DNA of 64,000 nt, taken from the NCBI RefSeq assembly GCF_009764685.1, contig NZ_VHLM01000004.1, positions 101,201-165,200 on the forward strand, written 5' to 3'. The notes under the pieces are model-generated. The model had not been told where the DNA came from, did not search any database, and saw only the letters and a list, made by a program, of their open reading frames with translations. This document shows positions 27,101 through 35,635 of this stretch, piece by piece; position 1 is the first letter of the stretch; every line of letters begins with the position of its first letter. The position numbers and the translations under genes are program-made. The stretch is from Flavobacterium sp. I-STPP5a (GTDB lineage: Bacteria; Bacteroidota; Bacteroidia; Flavobacteriales; Flavobacteriaceae).

Positions 27101-27215
27101 TGGGATTTTCAATATCCCAGTATGTCAGACCGTCAAGAGCTGTTTCTTGTATAAAATCAAATACAGAGTTATCTTTTTTGATTAATTCGTATAATTCGGT
27201 TTTCAAATAACTCAT
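24186..27215 (-). CDS. Soluble multi-PAS sensor histidine kinase
   Basis: A kinase of about 1009 residues without membrane segments or signal peptide. About six PAS/PAC units fill residues 20-770 (recurring segments such as YWDIENPNHNYMSPKFW, WEWNIQTGEAIFN, HPDDLLQSQKIL, and TEDITERKK near unit ends). A HisKA-type domain has the phosphorylated His at about 800 in HIVSHNLRSHSGN, followed by a HATPase domain (NFLSNSIKY, VEDNGLGID, GIGLFI). The usual Pro after SHNLRS is replaced by His. ATG 27215 is preferred to 27239. The response regulator overlaps its end by 8 bases. Confidence 0.92.
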   Translation of the reverse strand: MSYLKTELYELIKKDNSVFDFIQETALDGLTYWDIENPNHNYMSPKFWSTLGYNYNELPSKIKSWKDLINKEDLELLQEVIRTNSINFTYEQICRFTHENGFTVWMKCNGKIIQSPDGNGLRLLGAHIDITYQKEQELLLENCNSAARIGYWEYDIATQKIHWSKITKEIHEVSEHYSPNLDTAIYFYKEGENRDTINLAISNAIKHNDSFDHRLQIITAKGNHRWIRTIGQTVFIEGRCTKVYGTFQDITIEKHAKIELIKEKEKLQSVLEGTNLGTWEWNIQTGEAIFNNRWAEIIGYKLEELQPVSIQTWIDFAHPDDLLQSQKILEECYSKERDFYHCECRMKHKNGEWVWVLDHGRIINWTDEGLPLMMYGTHTDITETKKKFERNKLFIEQTPTAIAMFDTQVKYIASSEKWITDYRLEGQKIIGQSHYDVFPEIGEEWKKIHQQCLTGDTHKRDEEKFVRLDGSTQWIRWVVKPWYTDSEKIGGLIMLTEDITERKKIQEQLLVSEEAFRGNFESAAIGMALLNIHGQWLKVNTNLCEITKYKEDELMQLTFQDITHPDDLEEDVALLKELVEGKINFYHLEKRYICKDETIVDVMLAASIVRDSDNNPLYIISQIIDITSQKNAENKLEQAVSKLQGILDASTQVAIIETNLDGIITTFNTGAENLLGFKKEEIVNLKTPEIIHLQEEIKAQQEKLFLQKNINCKGFEVFTHDLHKGKFETSEWTYVKKDSTHFPVQLTITAIKKDNTITGYLFIAVDISSIKKVENEIQSLLFVTKDQNERLKNFAHIVSHNLRSHSGNIAMMLDLLLYENPSYADNEIIQLLDLASKNLKDTIGHLNEVVIMNTTITENIAPVNLSEAIENSINNIQILAKNAQVYISNEVKSDVFVLGIPAYVESILLNFLSNSIKYKSDNRQAFIKLTAITENDTLILSVEDNGLGIDLKQNGDKIFGMYKTFHKNDDARGIGLFITKNQIEAIGGKVTVSSEVDKGTTFKLYFQNA

Positions 27216-27341
27216 ACGTATTTTATTATTTGTAAACAAAATTAATTTATTTTTTTATTCGATATGTATTTATTTCGAATAATTATGCCAAATTGAAATA
27301 CATGAGCCTTAAAAAGCTGAATCATTCATAAATTGATTTAT

Positions 27342-27375
27342 AAAAAAAAACCGTCACAAAATGAAATTGCAACGG
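27342..27375 (-). terminator. Terminator of the fasciclin gene
   Basis: On the minus strand CCGTTGCAA pairs with TTGTGACGG (plus 27367-27375 and 27351-27359) over nine bases with two G-U pairs, loop of seven, then nine T. Confidence 0.75.
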
Positions 27376-27398
27376 CTTTAAAATTTTAATTGGATCAA

Positions 27399-27983
27399 TT
27401 ATTTTGGCATAACTACTGAATCGATAGCGTGAATTACACCATTAGACGCAGCGACATCAGCAAGTACAACTGTTGAGGTTCCTCCATTTGAATCTGTCAA
27501 AATTACTTTACCGTCTTTTAAGCTCAAAACAATAGTGCCACCTTGAACTGTTGTAACAGTATATTTACCATTGTTTTTATTGATAGCCTCTGTAACTGCT
27601 GCTGCATCAAATTTTCCAGATACTACATGATACGTTAAAACTGCTTTTAATTTATCAAGACTTTCTGGTTTCAATAGTCCATCAACTGTACCGGCTGGCA
27701 ATTTATCAAATGCGGCATTGTTTGGTGCAAAAACCGTAAAAGGTCCTTCGCTGCTCAATGTTTCTACTAATCCTGCCGCTTTTACCGCAGTTACTAATGT
27801 AGAAAAATCAGCATTTCCTGCTGCAACACCTACAATATTTGGTGTTGCTACAACTGCTGCAGAATCAACAGAAACTGAAGTTGTGTCTGCATTTTCTGTT
27901 GTTTCAGCTGTTTTCTTTTCTCCACATGAAGTTGCGATAACTCCTAAAAGTGCCATAGCACCAATTGTTTTTACTAATTTCAT
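27399..27983 (-). CDS. Fasciclin (FAS1) domain lipoprotein
   Basis: A 194-residue lipoprotein (lipobox VIATSC, Cys20) with an Ala/Thr/Ser-rich linker (about 21-50) and one FAS1 domain (about 55-192). Motifs are FTVFAPNNAAFDKLP (H1 box-like), LTYHVVSGKFDAA and NGVIHAIDSVVMPK (H2 box). FAS1 domains mediate adhesion or self-association at cell surfaces. It has its own -7 box 35 bases upstream and its own terminator, so it is a single-gene unit. Confidence 0.92.
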   Translation of the reverse strand: MKLVKTIGAMALLGVIATSCGEKKTAETTENADTTSVSVDSAAVVATPNIVGVAAGNADFSTLVTAVKAAGLVETLSSEGPFTVFAPNNAAFDKLPAGTVDGLLKPESLDKLKAVLTYHVVSGKFDAAAVTEAINKNNGKYTVTTVQGGTIVLSLKDGKVILTDSNGGTSTVVLADVAASNGVIHAIDSVVMPK

Positions 27984-28017
27984 TTTAAATATTTTAGTTT
28001 AATTAAATTAAGATACT

Positions 28018-28025
28018 CAAATATA
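28018..28025 (-). promoter_or_regulatory. Candidate -7 box of the fasciclin gene
   Basis: TATATTTG on the minus strand (28025-28018), about 34 bases before the ATG at 27983. Confidence 0.4.
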
Positions 28026-28178
28026 CTCCTTTAATTCACTTGTTTAACATTTTTAACAAAAAATTAAACAAAATTTAAAACAAATGATTTACAGGAACTT
28101 AGCTTATCATTTTTAAATGTAAAGTAGTACTTTTTGAAATTGTACAGCACATTTTGTTTCTTATAATAATACTTCTAT

Positions 28179-29246
28179 TTATTTGATAACAGCATTTATT
28201 TTACTCCAAAGGGCATTGTCAAAACCAGAAACTGCAAAGTTAGGATTTGATGGGTCAGAAGCATTTCCCATTCTAACGATTACCATTTTCTTACTTGGAA
28301 TAACATAAATTCTTTGATCGCTTGCTCCCATTGCTGCATACATATCAGCAGGTGCATTAGGTACAAGTGAACCTTGAAATACGGTTTGCTCACCAGGAAT
28401 CATAGCACTCGTTTTACCGTTCAACCACCATAAGTAGCCGTAAGATGGATTTATACTTTGAGATGTATTTACACTTTCGTTAAAAAATGATTCGTTTACA
28501 ATTGTTTCATTATTCCATTTTCCTTTATTTAATGCTAATAATCCAAACCGCGCCATACTTTTTGTTGTACTATGGTATATTGTGAAAATAGCTCCAAAAT
28601 TCCAAAAGCCATCCATACCAATTTTATTTTTTAATTTTTCATTAAAATAAGTTTCAAATGGTTTATTGCTAGCTTTTGCAATCACATCAGTTAATTTCTG
28701 AAAAACATTACTATAAGCCCATCGAGTATTGGCATCAGTAATATAAGTTATATTTGATTTTATCATAAATTGTTTACTGTCATCATTTCCTGAAGTCATG
28801 GTCAATAAATTACGAACTTGGATTAGATCTTCTTTAGGTAAAGGCATACTTGTCCATTCCGTACTCAGGTAGTTAGATACTTTGGTATTCAAGTTTACTA
28901 GCCCTTCTTGTTGAGCAATCCCAGTTGTGGTTGCAACAAGTGTTTTACCTGCACTATTCCATTCCCATGTATCTGTTGCTGTGTGTCCGTTGAAATATTC
29001 CTCCATTACTATTCTTCCGTTTACAAGAATTAGAAAAGATTTTGTGTTTTCTTGGATTAAAAAATCTTTTAATGGCTGTATTGCACTTTGATTCCACTTT
29101 AAACTAGCACTTGAAGTTGTTTCCCAGTTGCTATTTGAATTTGATGGGAAATACATTTCAGTTGAAGGAGTTGGATCAACTACTTCATTATTATTGCTAC
29201 AGCTGCTTACTACTACAATACATAGTATTAAAATAAAATTTTTCAT
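28179..29246 (-). CDS. Serine hydrolase of the class C beta-lactamase fold, lipoprotein
   Basis: A 355-residue lipoprotein (Cys16 in VVVSSC) with a beta-lactamase/penicillin-binding-like catalytic domain. SXXK is SAGK (S98, K101), and YSN (Y178-N180) lies in RWAYSNVF. The third KTG-like element is not a plain HTG/KTG. Enzymes of this group are esterases, D-aminopeptidases or D,D-peptidases as often as beta-lactamases, so a resistance role should not be assumed. It is surface or periplasm anchored. Confidence 0.87.
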   Translation of the reverse strand: MKNFILILCIVVVSSCSNNNEVVDPTPSTEMYFPSNSNSNWETTSSASLKWNQSAIQPLKDFLIQENTKSFLILVNGRIVMEEYFNGHTATDTWEWNSAGKTLVATTTGIAQQEGLVNLNTKVSNYLSTEWTSMPLPKEDLIQVRNLLTMTSGNDDSKQFMIKSNITYITDANTRWAYSNVFQKLTDVIAKASNKPFETYFNEKLKNKIGMDGFWNFGAIFTIYHSTTKSMARFGLLALNKGKWNNETIVNESFFNESVNTSQSINPSYGYLWWLNGKTSAMIPGEQTVFQGSLVPNAPADMYAAMGASDQRIYVIPSKKMVIVRMGNASDPSNPNFAVSGFDNALWSKINAVIK

Positions 29247-29392
29247 AATAGTTTTTTTATATGACTTCAGATTTTTAAAAAGGTTTAACTATTTGTTGTT
29301 TTGTTGGTTAAAAATCTTTAAAAATTCTAGTTTAAGTATGAAATAAATATATTTAATGTTAATTTTAACACTTGAAATTTATAAAGTAGAAT

Positions 29393-29424
29393 AAAAAAAC
29401 CGACTTACAAACGTAAATCGGTTT
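29393..29424 (-). terminator. Terminator of the cysE-cysK operon
   Basis: AAACCGA-C-TTAC (29397-29408) pairs with GTAA-A-TCGGTTT (29413-29424) with one mismatch. The plus-strand A run (29393-29399) gives a T run on the minus strand. Confidence 0.75.
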
Positions 29425-29436
29425 CTAGAATTTTAT

Positions 29437-30354
29437 TTAAACAAATAAGCCTTCAATACTTAAATAATGTTCACCTGTGTCGTAACAAAAAGTTAGCACT
29501 TTTGCATTTTCAGGAATTTCAGGAAGTTTTTTAGCCACAGCAGCAAGTGATGCCCCTGATGATATTCCTATAAACATTCCTTCTTCTTTTGCGGCTCTTT
29601 GTGCATATAAAAATGCTTCATCTTTACTAACTTGAATTGTACCATCCAATAAATCAGTATGAAGATTTTTAGGGATAAATCCAGCACCAATGCCTTGAAT
29701 AGGGTGTGGAGCAGGAGCGCCACCACTTATCACAGGAGAAGCTTCTGGCTCAACTGCATAAACTTTAAGGTTTGGAAAATGTTGTTTTAGTATTTCGGCA
29801 CAACCTGTAATATGTCCTCCCGTTCCTACGCCAGTAATCAAGTAATCCAAGCCTTCAGGGAATGCTTTTATGATTTCTTGTGCAGTAGTTTTTTTATGAA
29901 TTTCAATATTTGCAGGGTTTTCAAACTGAAGTGGAGACCATGCATTAGCCGATTCAGCAACTAGTTCTTGTGCTTTTTCTAGTGCTCCTTTCATTCCTTT
30001 TTCTCGAGGTGTAAGTACAAACTCGGCACCATACAAACTCATGAGTCTGCGTCTTTCAATTGACATGGATTCGGGCATTACCAATACTAATTTATACCCT
30101 TTTACGGCTGCAACCATGGCAAGACCAATACCAGTATTACCGGATGTAGCTTCAATAATGGTTCCGCCTGCTTTGAGTAACCCTTTTTCTTCGGCATCTT
30201 CAATCATGGCAAGTGCAATTCTATCCTTGATGCTTGCACCAGGATTAGCGCGTTCTAGTTTAATGTAAATATCATGGTTGCTACCAAACAAACGATTGAT
30301 TTTTACATGTGGCGTATTGCCAATTGTGTCGAGTATGTTGTTGAATTTTGTCAT
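29437..30354 (-). CDS. cysK: Cysteine synthase A
   Basis: A 305-residue O-acetylserine sulfhydrylase. The PLP lysine is K43 in [21 protein letters not shown] follows, and the glycine loop is [10 protein letters not shown]. The C-terminal [10 protein letters not shown] is typical of the family. It lies three bases downstream of the serine acetyltransferase gene, giving a compact cysE-cysK operon for cysteine synthesis from serine and sulfide, with a likely physical complex of the two products. Confidence 0.92.
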   Translation of the reverse strand: MTKFNNILDTIGNTPHVKINRLFGSNHDIYIKLERANPGASIKDRIALAMIEDAEEKGLLKAGGTIIEATSGNTGIGLAMVAAVKGYKLVLVMPESMSIERRRLMSLYGAEFVLTPREKGMKGALEKAQELVAESANAWSPLQFENPANIEIHKKTTAQEIIKAFPEGLDYLITGVGTGGHITGCAEILKQHFPNLKVYAVEPEASPVISGGAPAPHPIQGIGAGFIPKNLHTDLLDGTIQVSKDEAFLYAQRAAKEEGMFIGISSGASLAAVAKKLPEIPENAKVLTFCYDTGEHYLSIEGLFV

Positions 30355-30357
30355 AAT

Positions 30358-31194
30358 TTATATAGAGAAAAAATTAATATCTTTTGTTTCTAGTTGATTT
30401 AAAACGGTGTTTTTATTAGACTGCATAACAAATGAATACGGATTTACGCTTTTTGTGATAAACGTATTTCCACCTATAATACTGTGATTACCAATTATTG
30501 TACTGCCTCCTAAAATAGTGGCATTAGCATAAATTATAACATGATCTTCAACGGTAGGGTGTCGTTTTTTTTCTTGCATACTTTTTTCTACTTGCAAGGC
30601 TCCTAGGGTTACACCTTGGTAAACACTCACATGTTTTCCTATTACTGTGGTTTCACCAATTACTATTCCTGTTCCATGATCAATTATAAACGGAACTCCA
30701 ATGGTAGCGTTCGGATGGATATCTACACCGGTTTTACTATGTGCATACTCCGTTAAAATTCTTGGAAGTAGGCAAGGGGTTCTTGTTGCAATGGCATTCG
30801 CTATACGATATACTTCAATTGCAAAAAAACCTGGGTAAGAATTAATAATTTCTTGAATGCAATCAGCAGCTGGATCTGTGTCAAGAATGGCTTGAGCATC
30901 TTGCTGCATGTTAGCGTATAAATGTGGTAAAGTAGTATAAAACGCTTCGGCATCATCAAGAATTGCATCCGTGGTTTTGTTCTTTACAATTTCGGATAAA
31001 ATGCTAATAAAATCAGCTTTATTTTGGTTTAAAAGTACTTCTATTTGAATGGTCTCTAGCGCTTTTTCAGGGAATAAAATTTTGAATAAGTCATCAATCC
31101 AATTGACAATTTTAGAGGAATCAATGGCTCGAACCCAATTGTTGTTTTGGTTTTCGCTTAAAAGTGTAGAAAATCGTTTGTTTTCAGGTGTCAT
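30358..31194 (-). CDS. cysE: Serine O-acetyltransferase
   Basis: A 278-residue CysE/EpsC-type enzyme (start at ATG 31194; the extension to 31233 has no family support). The C-terminal half is a left-handed beta helix with the conserved PFIIDHGTGIVIGETTVIG and VYQGVTLGA segments, including the His that binds serine and acetyl-CoA. The N-terminal helical region is longer than in minimal EpsC proteins. It starts the operon with cysK. Confidence 0.9.
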   Translation of the reverse strand: MTPENKRFSTLLSENQNNNWVRAIDSSKIVNWIDDLFKILFPEKALETIQIEVLLNQNKADFISILSEIVKNKTTDAILDDAEAFYTTLPHLYANMQQDAQAILDTDPAADCIQEIINSYPGFFAIEVYRIANAIATRTPCLLPRILTEYAHSKTGVDIHPNATIGVPFIIDHGTGIVIGETTVIGKHVSVYQGVTLGALQVEKSMQEKKRHPTVEDHVIIYANATILGGSTIIGNHSIIGGNTFITKSVNPYSFVMQSNKNTVLNQLETKDINFFSI

Positions 31195-31239
31195 TTTTAT
31201 AAAATAAGTTCTAAATAATGTGGTCCTGCCCACGTTTTA

Positions 31240-31247
31240 CAAAGATA
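31240..31247 (-). promoter_or_regulatory. Candidate -7 box of cysE-cysK
   Basis: TATCTTTG on the minus strand (31247-31240), 45 bases before the chosen ATG. This places the transcript start close to 31233 and argues against the longer reading frame. The short leader contains GTGG-GCAGGA-CCAC. Confidence 0.45.
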
Positions 31248-31497
31248 TAGGAGATTTGTTTATAAAGGAGGGTACGATTTGTAAATAATTGTTAATGTAT
31301 AAAAAATATACAAATCACAGTATTTCTGTGAACATTGCAGCAAAAAAAATAAATTTTTTCAGAAATCGCATTGAATTAGGATTTACAAAAACAAGTATTC
31401 CTATTTCGTTCAGTCATTATAATTCGAATTAAGATATCGATACTGTATTTGACAAATAAAAAAACATTTAATATTAGTTTACTGCCTGTTAACTAAA

Positions 31498-31547
31498 AAA
31501 AATTCTAATACCTATTTTGAATTTTCAAAATAGACTTTAGAATTTTT
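31498..31547. terminator. 50-base near-perfect palindrome, probable terminator
   Basis: Outer arms AAAAATTCTAA (31498-31508) and TTAGAATTTTT (31537-31547) enclose CTATTTTGAA (31512-31521) and TTCAAAATAG (31524-31533), broken only by three-base bulges. On the minus strand it ends in T and lies 79 bases past the PA2169-type gene. Confidence 0.5.
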
Positions 31548-31625
31548 ATAAAACGCCTTTATTAGGACTAATTTTTATTGGTGTTTAGCATCTTCTCTTG
31601 ACAATAGCGTTTAAAATTATTAAAT

Positions 31626-32078
31626 TTATGCAAGTGCTGCAACCATTGATCTTACTTTATTATGATCTGCAACTAATTTTGAATGCTGATCTTTTAGCAT
31701 CGTTTGTTGCTCGTAAGAAAGATTTTCAATTTCATTTTCTAACGTTTCTTCGTACGTTTTTTTAGCAACATCTTCGCCATACTCACAGCTTTCTAAGATA
31801 ACTTTTCTATCGTTTCCAGTTAAAGCTGCCTTTACATCCATCCATACTCTAAAAAACTTTCCAGTAATTCGTGTATCTTCAGTTGGTGTTCCTCCATGTC
31901 TAGAAACTTCGTTTCTTAATTCGCTATTTATAGCTACGCTTGTAGCTTGAAATTCAGAAAATAAGGCTTTTAAATCAGCTTCATTAGTTTCGTCTGATGC
32001 GGTTTTGTAACCTTCAATTCTATCGTTGTTGATTTGAATTAGGCTGTTTAATACGGAGATTGTTTTTTCGCTGTCCAT
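31626..32078 (-). CDS. PA2169-family four-helix-bundle protein (DUF2383)
   Basis: A 150-residue all-helical protein of the ferritin-like DUF2383 group (ISVLNSLIQINNDRIEGY, ALFSEFQATSVAINSELRNEV, HGGTPTEDTRITGKFFRVWM). Relatives are stress-induced and have a helical bundle, without proven iron chemistry. It lies 26 bases downstream of a general-stress-protein-26-like gene on the same strand, which suggests a common stress transcript. Confidence 0.87.
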   Translation of the reverse strand: MDSEKTISVLNSLIQINNDRIEGYKTASDETNEADLKALFSEFQATSVAINSELRNEVSRHGGTPTEDTRITGKFFRVWMDVKAALTGNDRKVILESCEYGEDVAKKTYEETLENEIENLSYEQQTMLKDQHSKLVADHNKVRSMVAALA

Positions 32079-32104
32079 TTTTTTTGTAGTTTAATTTATT
32101 ATAT

Positions 32105-32608
32105 TTATAGTTTTATGTTTCCTTCTTTAGCATCAACGAGAGTTGTTCCCGTTGCAACAGATGCTATCATTTTGAAAAAATTAATCATTTCATTGCCTTC
32201 TACATCCCAATAGTAAGCGTTATTTGGCTTAATTTTTAAAATAGAAATATTTGGATCGTCTTTTCCTTCTTTAAACCATGTTTTTACTAGAGGCGACCAT
32301 AAATCCTCAACTTTTTGTTTATCAAAAATTATTTCTGCTTCACCATTCACAACCATATAGCTGCTTTTTGATGGATGAGAGTAATAAAGTCTAACGTTTT
32401 TGTCGTTTTCTATTTCTTTATTTTTAATGCTGTTTCGGTCACTAAAAAACCATAGCGTTCCGTCTTCATCAACTTCTTGCGTACTCATTGGTCTTGTAGA
32501 ATCTCCTTGGTCAATACTTAAATTTGTACAAAAAAGACAGATGTCGATGTCCGTTGCCAATTCCTTAATTTTATTAATTCCTTCTTGATTTTCTAAATTC
32601 TTTTCCAT
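32105..32608 (-). CDS. General stress protein 26-like (pyridoxamine phosphate oxidase fold)
   Basis: A 167-residue split-barrel flavin-type protein: ICLFCTNLS, STRPMSTQEVDEDGTLWFFS and NVRLYYSHPSKSSYMVVNGEAE follow the GSP26 pattern. Such proteins bind FMN or FAD; most lack PNPOx activity. The C-terminus contains PNNAYYWDVEGN. It shares a transcript with the PA2169-type gene. Confidence 0.87.
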   Translation of the reverse strand: MEKNLENQEGINKIKELATDIDICLFCTNLSIDQGDSTRPMSTQEVDEDGTLWFFSDRNSIKNKEIENDKNVRLYYSHPSKSSYMVVNGEAEIIFDKQKVEDLWSPLVKTWFKEGKDDPNISILKIKPNNAYYWDVEGNEMINFFKMIASVATGTTLVDAKEGNIKL

Positions 32609-32747
32609 AACAATTTTTTTGATTTTTTTGATATTGTAAAGTTGTAGAAATTCTATTCAAAAAAATTATATAATAAAATACTTAGTTTACATTATTACTA
32701 CCTTTACAAAATATTTTTCGGAAATAAATTATAATCAGTAGTTTAGC

Positions 32748-33287
32748 TTACTTAATGTTTTTAATAAGCTCTTTCAAAAATAGATCTGCTAATTTATTAG
32801 TTTCTTCTTTTTTGATTGGATGTCCTTCATCATCAAAGGTTTTTTCAACATTTGGAACCGGAAAATTTGCTTGAATAACCGTGGCTTTCATTTTCCAAAG
32901 AATAAATTGTAAATGAGTTAAACATTGATTTCCTCCAAATATGCCAGATGAAACCGTTGAAAGTCCAATTGGCTTTCCGCTCCATTCTTCATATAATAAA
33001 TCGATTACATTTTTCAAACTAGCGGGTAAACTTCCATTGTATTCTGGTGTAACAATAATAATTGCATCAGACGATTTAATTTTTTGAGCGAATTCTAAAA
33101 CTGATGTCGAAGGCTTTTCTAAATTTTTGAATCGTTCTTCAAACAATGGAAAATTGTATTTTTTTAAATCTAAAATTTCCGATGTAGCCAATTTATTAGC
33201 TGCTAAATAGTTTTCAAGGTACAATGCCACATTGTGACTTTTTCGCTCTGTGCGTATGCTGGAAGATATTATTGTTATGTATTTCAT
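32748..33287 (-). CDS. NADPH-dependent FMN reductase family protein
   Basis: A 179-residue flavodoxin-like reductase. The FMN phosphate loop is SSSIRTERKSHNVA (about 8-21), and the family motif TPEYNGSLPASLKN (about 79-92) binds the isoalloxazine. Relatives reduce quinones, azo dyes, chromate or FMN. Length is normal. Preceded by 139 bases without genes, it seems to be transcribed alone. Confidence 0.87.
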   Translation of the reverse strand: MKYITIISSSIRTERKSHNVALYLENYLAANKLATSEILDLKKYNFPLFEERFKNLEKPSTSVLEFAQKIKSSDAIIIVTPEYNGSLPASLKNVIDLLYEEWSGKPIGLSTVSSGIFGGNQCLTHLQFILWKMKATVIQANFPVPNVEKTFDDEGHPIKKEETNKLADLFLKELIKNIK

Positions 33288-33402
33288 TTTCTAGTTTTAT
33301 GATTTTATATATGAAATAGTAAAATATAAAATTCGAGAATTATAAGTGTTTGATGTTACATTATTTATGAGATTTGTTACATAATTGACTTTGAAATTAT
33401 AC

Positions 33403-33437
33403 AAAAAAAATCCGCTTTGCTTTCACAAAACGGATTT
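33403..33437 (-). terminator. Terminator of lpdA
   Basis: AAATCCG (33408-33414) pairs with CGGATTT (33431-33437), with inner TTTG/CAAA pairing. The plus-strand A run gives T on the minus strand. Confidence 0.75.
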
Positions 33438-33482
33438 CATATTATTTAAAAAAAGTAGCTTTTAGAAACTCTTTTATATATT

Positions 33483-34871
33483 TTACAAGTGAATTACTTC
33501 GCCATAAGCATCAGCAACAGCTTCCATTACTGCCTCACTCATAGTTGGGTGTGGGTGAATAGCTTTTAATATTTCATGTCCAGTAGTTTCTAGTTTACGA
33601 GCTACAACTGCCTCAGCAATCATATCAGTTACACCAGCACCAATCATGTGACATCCTAACCATTCGCCGTATTTAGCATCAAAAATTACTTTTACAAAAC
33701 CATCTGGTGTTCCAGAAGCTTTAGCTTTACCTGATGCTGAGAATGGGAATTTACCAATTTTTAATTCGTATCCTTTTTCTTTAGCTTGTTTTTCAGTTAA
33801 TCCAACAGATGCAATTTCTGGAGTTGCATAGGTACAACCTGGTACGTTTCCGTAGTCAATTGGTTCTACATGAAGACCTGCAATTTTTTCTACACAGTTG
33901 ATTCCTTCAGCAGATGCAACGTGTGCCAATGCTTGCCCCGGAGTTACATCACCAATGGCGTAGTAACCTGGAATATTAGTAGCATTGAAAGCGTCTACTA
34001 AAATTTTATCTCTATCAGTTGCAATTCCTACTTCTTCAAGTCCAATATTTTCAATGTTGGTTTTGATTCCAACCGCTGAAAGTAAAATATCAGCTTCAAG
34101 AACTTCTTCTCCTTTGGTTGTTTTTACAAATGCTTTTACACCAGCACCAGTGGTATCAATACGCTCAACAGACGAGTTGGTCATGATTTTTACACCAGCT
34201 TTTTTCATAGAACGCTCCATTTGTTTAGAAATGTCTTCGTCTTCAACAGGAACAATGTTTGGCATAAATTCAACAATAGTTACTTCTGTTCCCATTGCGT
34301 TGTAAAAATGCGCAAACTCAACCCCAATTGCTCCAGAACCTACAATTATCATTGATTTAGGTTGTGTTGGCAATGTCATGGCTTGTCTGTAACCAATTAC
34401 TTTTAAACCATCTTGTGGTAAGTTTGGTAATTCACGAGAGCGAGCTCCAGTAGCAATAATAATATGATCTGCACTATACTCTGTAACTTTATTTTCTTTG
34501 TCAGTAACGTCAACTTTTTTGCCTGGTTTTAGTTTTCCAAAACCATCAATAACGTCAATTTTATTTTTTTTCATCAAGAATTGAACACCTTTGCTCATTC
34601 CATCTGCTACTGATCTACTGCGTTGTACGACAGCTGGGAAATCTTTATCAAATGAGGATACCGTTAATCCGTAATCCGAAGCATGTTTTAAATAATCAAA
34701 AACTTGAGCCGATTTAAGTAAGGCTTTTGTTGGGATACATCCCCAGTTCAAGCATACACCGCCTAAGTTTTCTTTTTCTATTACGGCTACTTTAAAGCCC
34801 AATTGAGATGCTCTAATTGCAGTAACATAACCACCAGGACCACTTCCTAAAACTATAATATCGTATTTCAT
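33483..34871 (-). CDS. lpdA: Dihydrolipoyl dehydrogenase (E3)
   Basis: A 462-residue flavoprotein disulfide reductase shared by the pyruvate, 2-oxoglutarate and branched-chain dehydrogenase complexes. FAD motif GSGPGGYVTA (9-18), redox pair C40 and C45 in GGVCLNWGCIPTK, NAD motif GSGAIGVEFA, and the C-terminal catalytic HPHPTMSEA are present. ATG 34871 is chosen over 34961 because the protein then begins at the FAD strand (MKYDIIVLGSG), and a -7 box lies in the excluded segment. Confidence 0.94.
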   Translation of the reverse strand: MKYDIIVLGSGPGGYVTAIRASQLGFKVAVIEKENLGGVCLNWGCIPTKALLKSAQVFDYLKHASDYGLTVSSFDKDFPAVVQRSRSVADGMSKGVQFLMKKNKIDVIDGFGKLKPGKKVDVTDKENKVTEYSADHIIIATGARSRELPNLPQDGLKVIGYRQAMTLPTQPKSMIIVGSGAIGVEFAHFYNAMGTEVTIVEFMPNIVPVEDEDISKQMERSMKKAGVKIMTNSSVERIDTTGAGVKAFVKTTKGEEVLEADILLSAVGIKTNIENIGLEEVGIATDRDKILVDAFNATNIPGYYAIGDVTPGQALAHVASAEGINCVEKIAGLHVEPIDYGNVPGCTYATPEIASVGLTEKQAKEKGYELKIGKFPFSASGKAKASGTPDGFVKVIFDAKYGEWLGCHMIGAGVTDMIAEAVVARKLETTGHEILKAIHPHPTMSEAVMEAVADAYGEVIHL

Positions 34872-34958
34872 TGTAAAGTTTTTTTGTTTTTTTATTGATG
34901 AGAAAGCAGTACTTCTACTATTTTCATTTAAGACTTGTTTGAATCGCTTTTCGGATAG

Positions 34959-34966
34959 CAAAATTA
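34959..34966 (-). promoter_or_regulatory. Candidate -7 box of lpdA
   Basis: TAATTTTG on the minus strand (34966-34959), implying a leader of about 80 bases before the ATG at 34871. Confidence 0.35.
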
Positions 34967-35033
34967 AGGATTTATTTTAAAAAAAATTAACCGTTTTATA
35001 AGTTTATTAGCAATGGTGTTTGCACCAGATCAA

Positions 35034-35576
35034 TCATTTCATTTTTAAATAGGCTTCAACATAATTTGTGGTCGAAAAATACTCATCTCTAAGCTTTTTT
35101 AAATGGTTGGTAACAATTGATAGTTCGGGATAATTTGGGTCGAGACAGTCCTTGATTTCTTTATCCCTAACCGAAATAATGATGTACCAAAAACCATTTC
35201 TAGAAGTATAATTGTCCTCAAAGATCGAATCATTCCCTTTGCTTTGTAAACCGGTATCAACGGCAATTGGAATTAAATTCAGCGTTTTTGTCACTCTTTC
35301 TCTTTCAAAAAAAGACATATAAAAAGTCTTGTTGGCAATAACAATTGGAACATTTGAATCTACATTGCTGTGTTTTAAATTGTATTTGGTATTGATAAAG
35401 TTGTAAAATTCATCAGCCTTTTTTTTGTCTTCAAAGACAAATCCGTAGCAATTTGGAAGGTCTTTTTTGAATTTTTTGGCTTGTACAATTTTATCACCCT
35501 CAATATTTGGCGCAATTCGCAATGGGATGCACGAATATAAAAGTAGTATCAAGAAACCAATTCCTATTTTCTTCAC
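35034..35576 (-). CDS. Lipoprotein of unknown function
   Basis: A 180-residue lipoprotein (lipobox LLLYSC, Cys16). The mature part is charged, mixed alpha/beta, and includes NCYGFVFEDKKKADEFYNF and RNGFWYIIISVRDKEIKDC; the two Cys could pair. Its gene lies 59 bases past the ABC exporter gene on the same strand. I do not recognise a family. Confidence 0.68.
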   Translation of the reverse strand: MKKIGIGFLILLLYSCIPLRIAPNIEGDKIVQAKKFKKDLPNCYGFVFEDKKKADEFYNFINTKYNLKHSNVDSNVPIVIANKTFYMSFFERERVTKTLNLIPIAVDTGLQSKGNDSIFEDNYTSRNGFWYIIISVRDKEIKDCLDPNYPELSIVTNHLKKLRDEYFSTTNYVEAYLKMK

Positions 35577-35635
35577 TTGCTTATTGGGTTAAGTGGAACT
35601 ATAACTGTAAGTAAATGTAAGGATTTTATTTTGAA

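Larger units (their letters stand above)
31195..31625. other. 431-base gap upstream of cysE
   Basis: No gene seen. It holds the cysE promoter region, small hairpins (GATTTGTA 31276-31283 with TACAAATC 31309-31316; CACAG-TATTT-CTGTG 31316-31330), an AT-rich middle, and a 50-base palindrome near the left-running stress gene. Confidence 0.6.

Noticed and set aside
28179..29246. Beta-lactamase resistance gene
   Set aside because: SXXK and YXN are present, but the group is functionally diverse and the third motif is not typical, so resistance is not supported.
34872..34961. Thirty-residue N-terminal extension of lpdA
   Set aside because: It precedes the FAD-binding strand, lacks family support and overlaps the probable promoter.
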